From: Pseudonocardia hierapolitana
Lineage (GTDB): Bacteria; Actinomycetota; Actinomycetes; Mycobacteriales; Pseudonocardiaceae
Length of the DNA: 64,000 bases
Direction of reading: 5' to 3'
NCBI RefSeq assembly: GCF_007994075.1
Contig: NZ_VIWU01000001.1
Location: 4,960,001-5,024,000 of the forward strand
Shown: in pieces, positions 57,910 through 64,000 of the stretch
Layout: each line of letters starts with the position of its first letter
How positions within the stretch are numbered: position 1 is the first letter of the stretch
Position numbers and translations under genes: made by a program
Notes under the pieces: generated by a model
Database searches by the model: none
What the model saw: only the letters and a program-made list of their open reading frames with translations
What the model was told of the DNA's origin: nothing

Positions 57910-59529
57910 GTGAGCACCGTCCACAGCCAAGGACAGGCAGCAACCCGCCCTGTCGTCCTCCTCGCCGAGAAGCTCGCGCCGTCCGCGGTGGCCCTTCTCG
58001 GTGACGACGTCGAGATCCGCCACGTGGACGGCACCGACCGCCCCGCGCTGCTGGACGCGATCGCCGACGCCGATGCCCTGCTCGTCCGCTCGGCCACGAA
58101 GGTCGATGCCGAGGCCCTCGCCGCCTCCACGCGACTGAAGGTCGTGGCCCGCGCCGGTGTCGGGCTGGACAACGTCGACGTGCCCGCCGCCACCGCCCGC
58201 GGTGTCATGGTCGTCAACGCGCCGACGTCCAACATCGTCTCGGCCGCCGAGCACGCCGTCGCGCTGCTGTTCGCCGCGGCGCGCCGCATCCCCGCCGCCG
58301 ACGCGAGCCTGCGGCAGGGGCAGTGGAAGCGCAGCTCGTTCACCGGTGTCGAGCTGAACGGCAAGACCGTCGGCATCGTCGGTCTCGGCAAGATCGGCCA
58401 GCTGGTGGCCCAGCGGCTCGCCGCGTTCGGCGTCGACCTGATCGCCTACGACCCGTACGTCGCACCGGCCCGCGCCGCCCAGCTGGGCATCGAGCTCACC
58501 GACCTCGAGGACCTGCTGCGCCGCGCCGACGCGATCTCGATCCACCTGCCGAAGACCCCCGAGACCCTCGGCCTCATCGGCAAGGACCAGCTCGCGCTCA
58601 CCAAGAAGGGCGTGATCATCGTCAACGCCGCCCGCGGCGGCCTCGTCGACGAGGACGCGCTGGCCGAGGCCGTGCGCAGCGGGCACGTCGGCGGCGCCGG
58701 CATCGACGTCTACGTCACCGAGCCCACCACCTCAAGCCCGCTGTTCGAGCTGCCGCAGGTGGTCGTCACCCCGCACCTGGGCGCCTCCACCGACGAGGCG
58801 CAGGACCGCGCCGGAACCGACGTCGCGAAGTCCGTGCAGCTGGCGCTGGCCGGCGAGTTCGTGCCGGACGCCGTGAACGTGCAGGTGGGCGGCGTGGTCG
58901 GCGAGGAGGTCCGGCCGTGGCTGCCGCTGGTGCAGAAGCTCGGCACCGTGCTCTACGCCGTCGCCGGGCGGCTGCCCACCACCGTCACGGTCGACGTCGC
59001 CGGTGAGCTCGCCTCCGAGGACGTCTCGGTGCTGCAGCTCGCCGCCCTGCGCGGGGTGTTCACCAACGTCGTCGAGGACCAGGTCACGTTCGTCAACACG
59101 CCGGCGCTGGCCGCCGAGCGCGGGGTGGACGTCGAGCTGACCACGGCGCCGGAGAGCGAGAACCACCGCAGCGTCGTGCAGCTGCGCGCGGCGATGCCGG
59201 ACGGCGAGTCGATCACCGTGTCCGGCACGCTCACCGGCCGCGCCCAGGTGGAGAAGCTGGTCGAGGTCAACGGCAGGCACTTCGACCTGCGCGCCGAGGG
59301 CGAGGTGCTCCTGCTGGAGTACGCCGACCGTCCGGGCGTCATGGGCCGGGTCGGTTCACTGCTCGGCGAGGCGGCCGTCAACATCGAGGCGGCGCAGATC
59401 AGCCAGACCACCGACGGCACCGACGCGATCATGCTGCTGCGCGTCGACCGGCCGGTGGACCCGGGTGTCCTCGAGCCCATCGGCGCTTCCGTCGGGGCCA
59501 GGACCACCCGCCTGATCTCGTTCGACTGA
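57910..59529 (+). CDS. serA: D-3-phosphoglycerate dehydrogenase SerA
   Basis: This is a 539-residue long-form SerA. It has the NAD-binding GIVGLGKIGQLVAQRLAAFG, catalytic Arg/Glu/His in NAARGGLVDEDAL, DVYVTEPTTSSPLFEL and VTPHLGASTDEAQ, an intervening domain (about 325-450), and a C-terminal ACT domain (EYADRPGVMGRVGSLLGEAA). It starts serine synthesis, and the long form is typical of mycobacteria and relatives. GTG 57910. Confidence 0.96.
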   Translation: MSTVHSQGQAATRPVVLLAEKLAPSAVALLGDDVEIRHVDGTDRPALLDAIADADALLVRSATKVDAEALAASTRLKVVARAGVGLDNVDVPAATARGVMVVNAPTSNIVSAAEHAVALLFAAARRIPAADASLRQGQWKRSSFTGVELNGKTVGIVGLGKIGQLVAQRLAAFGVDLIAYDPYVAPARAAQLGIELTDLEDLLRRADAISIHLPKTPETLGLIGKDQLALTKKGVIIVNAARGGLVDEDALAEAVRSGHVGGAGIDVYVTEPTTSSPLFELPQVVVTPHLGASTDEAQDRAGTDVAKSVQLALAGEFVPDAVNVQVGGVVGEEVRPWLPLVQKLGTVLYAVAGRLPTTVTVDVAGELASEDVSVLQLAALRGVFTNVVEDQVTFVNTPALAAERGVDVELTTAPESENHRSVVQLRAAMPDGESITVSGTLTGRAQVEKLVEVNGRHFDLRAEGEVLLLEYADRPGVMGRVGSLLGEAAVNIEAAQISQTTDGTDAIMLLRVDRPVDPGVLEPIGASVGARTTRLISFD

Positions 59530-59695
59530 TAGCCCCCCGCCGGGAGTCCGCTGCGTGTATCGGCGGATCCAGGCTTTCGCTGGGGGTGCCGGCGGACCGC
59601 GCCTCGTATTGGACATACTCGGCCGGTTCGCCGGAGCGGCCAGCGGGAGGCCGGGTCGTCGAGATACGCGGTGGACTTCCGGCGGGGGGTGCTAG

Positions 59696-60610
59696 GTGGC
59701 GGGTCGGGAGCTCGTCGTGCTGGGCACTGCCAGCCAGACCCCGACCCGCACCCGCAACCACAACGGCTACCTGCTCCGCTGGGACGGCGAGGGCTTCCTC
59801 TTCGACCCGGGGGAGGGCGCGCAGCGGCAGATGCTGCTGGCGGGCGTGCCCAGCAGCGCGATCACCCGGATCTGCATCACCCACTTCCACGGTGATCACT
59901 GCCTGGGTGTGCCCGGCGTCGTCCAGCGGCTCTCGCTGGACGGCGTCGCGCATCCGGTGATCGCGCACTACCCGGCGTCCGGGCGGGAGTACTTCGCGCG
60001 GCTGAGGCATGCCAGCTCCTTCCACGAGATCGCGGACCTGCGCGAGGAGCCGGTCGAACGTGACGGCGTGCTCGCCTCCGGCCCGTCCGGTGTGCTCGAG
60101 ACGCGGCGCCTGGACCATCCGGTCGAGGCCTTCGGTTACCGCTTCACCGAGCCGGACGGGCGGCGCATGCTGCCCGTACGGCTCGCCGAGCGCGGGATCA
60201 CCGGGCCGGACGTGGGCAGGCTGCAGCGGGAGGGGGTGCTGGTGGTGGGCGGGCGCGAGGTGCGGCTCGCGGACGTGAGCGTGCCGCGGCGCGGCCAGCG
60301 GTTCGCCTTCGTCATGGACACCCGCCTCTGCGACGCCGTGTACGCGCTCGCCGACGGGGTGGACATGCTCGTGGTGGAGTCCACCTTCCTCACCGAGGAC
60401 GAGAAGCTCGCGCGCACGTACGGGCACCTGACGGCGCGGCAGGCGGCGTCGGTCGCCGCCGACTGCGGCGTGCGCAGGCTGGTGCTCACTCACTTCTCCC
60501 AGCGCTACGCCGACCCCGCACCCTTCGCGGCCGAGGCGGCGGAGGTGTTCGGCGGCGAGGTCGTGGTGGCCGAGGACCTCGCCCGCGTGCCGATGCCAAG
60601 GCGGGGATGA
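59696..60610 (+). CDS. RNase Z-like metallo-beta-lactamase fold protein
   Basis: This is a 304-residue protein. It has the tRNase Z-like [20 protein letters not shown], the zinc motif [27 protein letters not shown], and the C-terminal [12 protein letters not shown]. Length matches short-form RNase Z, which trims tRNA 3' ends. GTG 59696 is supported by the motif that follows it. thpR overlaps its stop by four bases (ATGA), grouping two RNA-related genes. Confidence 0.87.
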   Translation: MAGRELVVLGTASQTPTRTRNHNGYLLRWDGEGFLFDPGEGAQRQMLLAGVPSSAITRICITHFHGDHCLGVPGVVQRLSLDGVAHPVIAHYPASGREYFARLRHASSFHEIADLREEPVERDGVLASGPSGVLETRRLDHPVEAFGYRFTEPDGRRMLPVRLAERGITGPDVGRLQREGVLVVGGREVRLADVSVPRRGQRFAFVMDTRLCDAVYALADGVDMLVVESTFLTEDEKLARTYGHLTARQAASVAADCGVRRLVLTHFSQRYADPAPFAAEAAEVFGGEVVVAEDLARVPMPRRG

Positions 60611-61161
60611 TGCGGCTCTTCGTGGCGGTGACCCCGCCGCCCGATGCGCTGGACGAGCTGCGCTCGGCGACAGCGGCGATGCGCGCGGCGCACCCGCAGC
60701 TGCGCTGGACCCGGCCCGACCAGTGGCACCTCACGCTGACGTTCCTCGGCGAGGTCGGTGACGAGGCGCGTGCCGATCTCTCGGGCCGGCTGGGCCGCAC
60801 GGCCACCCGGCACCCGCCGATGCGGCTCGCGCTGCACGGGGCGGGCCGGTTCGGTGATCGGGTGCTCTGGACCCGGGTCACCGGTGACCTCGTGGCGCTG
60901 CGCGGGCTCGCCGCCTCCGTGCGGGCGGCGTCCACGAGGGCCGGGATCGACGTCGAGGACCGGCCCTACCGGCCCCACCTCACGCTCGCCCGCGGCCGCG
61001 AGGGAGCCGACCTGCGGCCCGTCGTCGACGCACTGGCCGGCTTCACCGGGCGGAGCTGGACCGCTGGCGAGCTGCACCTCGTGCACAGCCGGCTCGGCGC
61101 CGGACCCGAGCGCACGTCCCGCTACGCACCGCTGGCGTCGTGGCCGCTCACCGGAAGTTGA
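60607..61161 (+). CDS. thpR: RNA 2',3'-cyclic phosphodiesterase ThpR
   Basis: This 184-residue 2H-phosphoesterase has two HxTx motifs, [12 protein letters not shown] and [11 protein letters not shown], and the [10 protein letters not shown] start. It opens 2',3'-cyclic phosphates or ligates RNA in vitro; the physiological target is unknown. It is coupled to the RNase Z-like gene. The 289 bases after it, before leuB, hold an open frame of odd codon use, and I see no gene in it. Confidence 0.9.
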   Translation: MMRLFVAVTPPPDALDELRSATAAMRAAHPQLRWTRPDQWHLTLTFLGEVGDEARADLSGRLGRTATRHPPMRLALHGAGRFGDRVLWTRVTGDLVALRGLAASVRAASTRAGIDVEDRPYRPHLTLARGREGADLRPVVDALAGFTGRSWTAGELHLVHSRLGAGPERTSRYAPLASWPLTGS

Positions 61162-61450
61162 TCACTAACCGTTCCGGTCGCAACTGTGTGCGCGCGTTCG
61201 GACGGATCGGCATCCGCCGACCGGGTGCTGACCAAGAGCGGGGGCCCCGTTCGTGGCGGTCGGCCGGAGGGGCAGAATGGCCCGCTCGGGGGCGTGTCCC
61301 GCGCCGGGAAGGCGGCGTGGTGATCCGCTTTCGCATCAGATTCACGCGACCGGGTGACCGCGATCGGGTGGCGGACGGCGGAGCGGTGCCGTCGCGGCCG
61401 GTAACGTGCGCCCGGCTGCTTCGGGGCCAGACGGAGAGAGGACATCGGCA

Positions 61451-62497
61451 ATGCGCCTTGCGGTCATTCCGGGGGACGGCATCGGGCCGGAGGTCATCGA
61501 CGAGGCGCTCAAAGTCCTCAACGAGGTATCACCGGGGGCCGAGACCACCACCTACGACCTCGGCGCCGCACGCTGGCACTCCACGGGCGAGCTGCTGCCG
61601 GAGTCGGTGCTCACCGAGCTGCAGCAGCACGACGCGATCCTGCTCGGCGCCGTGGGCGACCCGTCGGTCCCCAGCGGCATCCTGGAGCGCGGCCTCCTGC
61701 TGCGCCTGCGGTTCGAGCTCGACCACCACGTCAACCTGCGCCCCGCACGGCTCTACCCGGGCGTCCGCGGGCCGCTCGCGTCGTCCGGTGAGATCGACCT
61801 GGTCGTCGTGCGCGAAGGCACCGAGGGCCCGTACGTCGGCACCGGCGGCATCCTGCGCAAGGACACCCCGCACGAGATCGCCACCGAGGTGAGCACCAAC
61901 ACCGCGTTCGGCGTGGAGCGGGTGGTGCGCGACGCGTTCGAGCGCGCCTCGCGGCGGCCGCGCAAGCACCTCACCCTCGTGCACAAGACCAACGTGCTGA
62001 GCTTCTCGGGCCGGCTGTGGTCGCGGATCGTGGAGGAGGTCTCGCTGGAGCACCCCGAGGTCTCGGTGGCATACCAGCACATCGACGCCACCACGATCCA
62101 CCTGGTCACCGACCCCGGCCGGTTCGACGTGATCGTCACCGACAACCTGTTCGGCGACATCCTCACCGACCTGGCAGCGGCCGTCACCGGCGGCATCGGC
62201 CTCGCCGCCAGCGGCAACCTCGACGTGAGCCGCCGCAACCCGAGCATGTTCGAGCCGGTGCACGGCAGCGCCCCCGACATCGCGGGCCAGGGCATCGCCG
62301 ACCCGACCGCCGCCGTCCTCTCGGTCGCCCTCCTGCTCGACCACCTGGGCAACCGCGACGCCGCCCGCCGCATCGAGGCCGCCGTCGCCTTCGACCTGGC
62401 CACCCGCGACCACAGCGCCACCGGCCACACCCAGTCCATCGGCGACCGCCTGGCAGCCCTGGTGAGCGCGCGAGCCACCCCTTCCCCGACGTCGTAG
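61451..62497 (+). CDS. leuB: 3-isopropylmalate dehydrogenase LeuB
   Basis: This 348-residue enzyme begins [20 protein letters not shown], has [13 protein letters not shown] (substrate), [13 protein letters not shown] with the catalytic Lys, and [18 protein letters not shown] with the magnesium Asp. It oxidises 3-isopropylmalate to the leucine precursor. GAGAGAGGAC precedes the ATG. A perfect 24-bp palindromic repeat follows and probably terminates it. Confidence 0.96.
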   Translation: MRLAVIPGDGIGPEVIDEALKVLNEVSPGAETTTYDLGAARWHSTGELLPESVLTELQQHDAILLGAVGDPSVPSGILERGLLLRLRFELDHHVNLRPARLYPGVRGPLASSGEIDLVVVREGTEGPYVGTGGILRKDTPHEIATEVSTNTAFGVERVVRDAFERASRRPRKHLTLVHKTNVLSFSGRLWSRIVEEVSLEHPEVSVAYQHIDATTIHLVTDPGRFDVIVTDNLFGDILTDLAAAVTGGIGLAASGNLDVSRRNPSMFEPVHGSAPDIAGQGIADPTAAVLSVALLLDHLGNRDAARRIEAAVAFDLATRDHSATGHTQSIGDRLAALVSARATPSPTS

Positions 62498-62517
62498 GTG
62501 TCGGCGCGGCTCCGGAA

Positions 62518-62572
62518 GTTCAGGAAAGCCACATTCAGGGCCTTGCGAGCCCTGAATGTGGCTTTCCTGAAC
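62518..62572. repeat. Dispersed palindromic repeat, copy 2
   Basis: This is the longest copy: a perfect 24-bp stem whose outer 19 bases are identical to copy 1, with a CTTGCGA loop. It lies after leuB, between convergent genes, and the reading frame of the minus-strand gene runs into it. Confidence 0.9.
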
Positions 62573-63551
62573 GTGGAGGGCCCGCCGTGAGACGGGGCCG
62601 CGGTCGGGCGCGTGCTCGCTCGTAAGTCGCACGGAGGATCGCGATGACACCCTGCGGGTCTGTGCGCAGCTTCTTCGGCTTGGTCGCCGTGTAGACGGCA
62701 CCTGCGGCGGTGAACGCTGCAGCCCGCTCGACCGTGGCATCGTGATCGGCCGGGCTGAGGTGCCACTCGGTGGACTCTGTCTCCCAGACCATGGCCACGT
62801 CGTCGACCCAGCAGTCAGCGATACCGAGAAAGCGCCCGGCCTCGTCGTACACGGAGACGTTCCAGCGCGCTTCCGGCAGCCTTGCGCGTTGCCACAGGGC
62901 CTTCGCCTGGCGTTCCGCCGCGGAGCGGACACCCTCCGCGACGTCCTGCAGGACACCGCGGGGGATCGCGGTGCCGCGGCGCGTGGTGTCCTCGATCTCT
63001 TCGCCGAGTGCGCCGATCGTGCACAGCCCGCGCTGCACGGCGTCCGACAGCAGTTCGGTCACATCGCCGGGACGTGAGAGACGACGCGTGGCGTAGATGC
63101 ATGCCCGTGCGACCGGCGCCAGCGGTATGCCGCCCCTGACGATCGGGGCTGGAAGCCGGTTGGTCCGCTCGACGTGCACGTAGCCCACCGAGCGGACCTG
63201 GCGAGTTGCCGGGATCAGAACGTGGACCTCGGGTGGCGACCCGTTGATTTCGGCCGCGCGGACAGGCCCTCGCCGGATGCCGTGTCGTCGGCAGGCTTCC
63301 AGACCGGTGACGAGCGCGTCTGGGCCACCCAGCAGCAGTGCCGCACGCACGTACTGCTCGACGGTAGGGGTGCCGGTGAAGAGCCCGATGACGCCGGGAA
63401 GCAGCCGGCGCCACGGCCCACCTGGCAGGCACCGCTTGTACACCGTGCGCTCGTTGAAGCCGATCCCGACGAGCTGTCGGGCAGTCGCCACGCCGAGTGG
63501 GAAGGCGGAGCGCACCGCCTCGAAGCGGGCGCGGGTTCGCGGTGACGCCAT
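62535..63551 (-). CDS. DUF559-like/AbiEi-like hypothetical protein
   Basis: This 338-residue protein has an N-terminal region with a likely winged helix (ATARQLVGIGFNERTVYKRC) and a C-terminal part (about 235-315) resembling Vsr/DUF559 endonuclease-like domains (DDVAMVWETESTEWHLSPAD, TATKPKKLRTDPQGVIAIL). Such proteins are common in actinobacteria and their role is unknown. ATG 63551 is preferred over an open frame upstream that crosses another repeat. The last 12 codons are supplied by the palindromic repeat copy 2, so the original C-terminus may have been altered. Confidence 0.7.
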   Translation of the reverse strand: MASPRTRARFEAVRSAFPLGVATARQLVGIGFNERTVYKRCLPGGPWRRLLPGVIGLFTGTPTVEQYVRAALLLGGPDALVTGLEACRRHGIRRGPVRAAEINGSPPEVHVLIPATRQVRSVGYVHVERTNRLPAPIVRGGIPLAPVARACIYATRRLSRPGDVTELLSDAVQRGLCTIGALGEEIEDTTRRGTAIPRGVLQDVAEGVRSAAERQAKALWQRARLPEARWNVSVYDEAGRFLGIADCWVDDVAMVWETESTEWHLSPADHDATVERAAAFTAAGAVYTATKPKKLRTDPQGVIAILRATYERARARPRPRLTAGPPRSGKPHSGLARP

Positions 63552-63603
63552 GCTCGGTGATGATCCCCGGGCCTGAGGATGGACGGGCCGGAATGGCCCA
63601 ACC

Positions 63604-63662
63604 AAGTTCAGGAAAGCCACATTCAAGCCCTCAGCGGCCCTGAATGTGGCTTTCCTGAACTT
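63604..63662. repeat. Dispersed palindromic repeat, copy 3
   Basis: A perfect 22-bp stem (63604-63625 with 63641-63662) contains the same 19-base arm as copies 1 and 2, around a 15-base loop. It lies upstream of the minus-strand hypothetical gene, not between convergent genes, so a terminator role is not general. The 277 bases to the right hold no gene I can name. Confidence 0.9.
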
Positions 63663-63903
63663 CGGATGTGCCAGCCTGCGGGAGCACGCTCGGGCGCTTA
63701 GGGTCGCACGGCGATCCGGATGCCGGAGACGCGCGGCCGCGACCTGCGCCTGGAAGCCGACGCGTGATCCGGTCGGCACGGACTACGACGCGCTGCCGTT
63801 CTCCAGCGTGCCCAGCCTCCCGTACCTGCTCGACGAGTTCGTCCCGCGGCTCGCGGCAGCGGCGCGGTAAGGGGACGCCGATCCCAGCATGTGGGCGGCC
63901 GGT

Positions 63904-63933
63904 GTGACACCGTGGAACGCGCCGTGCCACACT
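63904..63933 (+). promoter_or_regulatory. Candidate promoter for the edge leader ORF
   Basis: GTGACA (63904) and CACACT (63928) are separated by 18 bases. The first transcribed base would be near the GTG at 63940, the same geometry as the ilvB leader promoter. Confidence 0.45.
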
Positions 63934-63939
63934 CGCGGC

Positions 63940-63984
63940 GTGCAGCACCTCTGCGTGATCATTATTGACGAGCGCGTCGGCTAA
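63940..63984 (+). CDS. Candidate Ile-rich leader peptide
   Basis: A GTG opens a 14-residue frame (M/V)QHLCVIIIDERVG with TAA stop. It has three successive Ile codons, ATC ATT ATT; ATT is very rare in this GC-rich DNA, where Ile is nearly always ATC. By analogy with the ilvB leader it probably precedes an attenuated branched-chain gene (ilvE, cimA or leuA-like) beyond the edge. The window ends 16 bases later. Confidence 0.55.
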   Translation: MQHLCVIIIDERVG

Positions 63985-64000
63985 CCAGCACCACGGCCGA

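Noticed and set aside
61162..61450. Possible leader or gene upstream of leuB
   Set aside because: The open frame crosses the leuB start without a stop, and no terminator hairpin or Leu codon run is visible.
63664..63870. Short plus-strand frame ending in LPYLLDEFVPRLAAAAR
   Set aside because: The C-terminal part looks protein-like, but the frame starts inside repeat copy 3 and lacks a credible start or family. It may be a gene remnant; not enough to annotate.

Overview
The window is a stretch of a very GC-rich actinobacterial chromosome with many GTG starts and 4-base stop/start overlaps. Gene content and order point to Pseudonocardiales (Pseudonocardia or a relative). From memory, with no search run, the order follows the mycobacterial block from about Rv3041c down to Rv2995c: ABC ATPase, echA17-like, methyltransferase, hexapeptide acyltransferase, small ORF, glycosyltransferase, GH57, methyltransferase, fixA/fixB (etfB/etfA), an acyltransferase pair, iscS, mnmA, MetE-like, ligA, ACT protein, gatCAB, lppZ-like, DoxX, Cfp6-like, ilvBNC, serA and leuB. 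Local insertions interrupt this block. I see no phage, transposase, CRISPR array, rRNA or tRNA.

Layout. 1-11.5 kb: a CrcB-type fluoride channel behind glgX, an ABC ATPase, an HxlR regulator divergent from a hydrolase, an enoyl-CoA hydratase, a methyltransferase, a histidine kinase/response regulator pair followed by a degenerate response regulator, and a nucleoside hydrolase/ribokinase pair. 11.5-17.7 kb: a probable methylglucose-lipopolysaccharide-type polysaccharide cluster, then YnfA, another methyltransferase and a small unknown. 18-28.8 kb: electron transfer flavoprotein, an ornithine-lipid-type acyltransferase pair, IscS/MnmA for tRNA thiolation, a MetE-like protein, a DUF1841-type protein and an AraC/reductase pair. 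28.9-36.4 kb: ligA, a BKACE-type enzyme, a desaturase with its reductase, and a TetR-controlled redox cassette. 36.5-50.9 kb: PucR and ACT regulators, gatCAB, a lipoprotein, DoxX, a kinase, a ureohydrolase, an SGNH hydrolase, ilvD, a TetR/mycothiol-enzyme pair and a PH-domain protein. 51-62.5 kb: ilvBNC, serA and leuB, interrupted by an aminotransferase, a luciferase-like oxidoreductase, an RNase Z-like protein and ThpR.

The non-coding DNA holds the most unusual features. ilvB has a classical attenuator: a 15-residue Ile/Val/Leu leader peptide, probably on a leaderless transcript, followed by a hairpin and seven T. A second short leader-like ORF with consecutive Ile codons, two of them the rare ATT, lies at the right edge in front of an unseen gene. 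Two dispersed repeat families occupy intergenic sites: a 19-24 bp perfect-stem palindrome (three full copies, one variant, one solo arm), and arrays of 22-bp units arranged head to head. Many starts have a TANNNT hexamer 6-8 nt upstream, consistent with frequent leaderless transcription.

Functionally, the right third makes branched-chain amino acids and serine (IlvB/N, IlvC, IlvD, LeuB, SerA). The centre covers tRNA charging and modification (GatCAB, MnmA/IscS) and DNA ligation. The left third covers glycogen and polysaccharide metabolism, membrane lipid modification and signalling.
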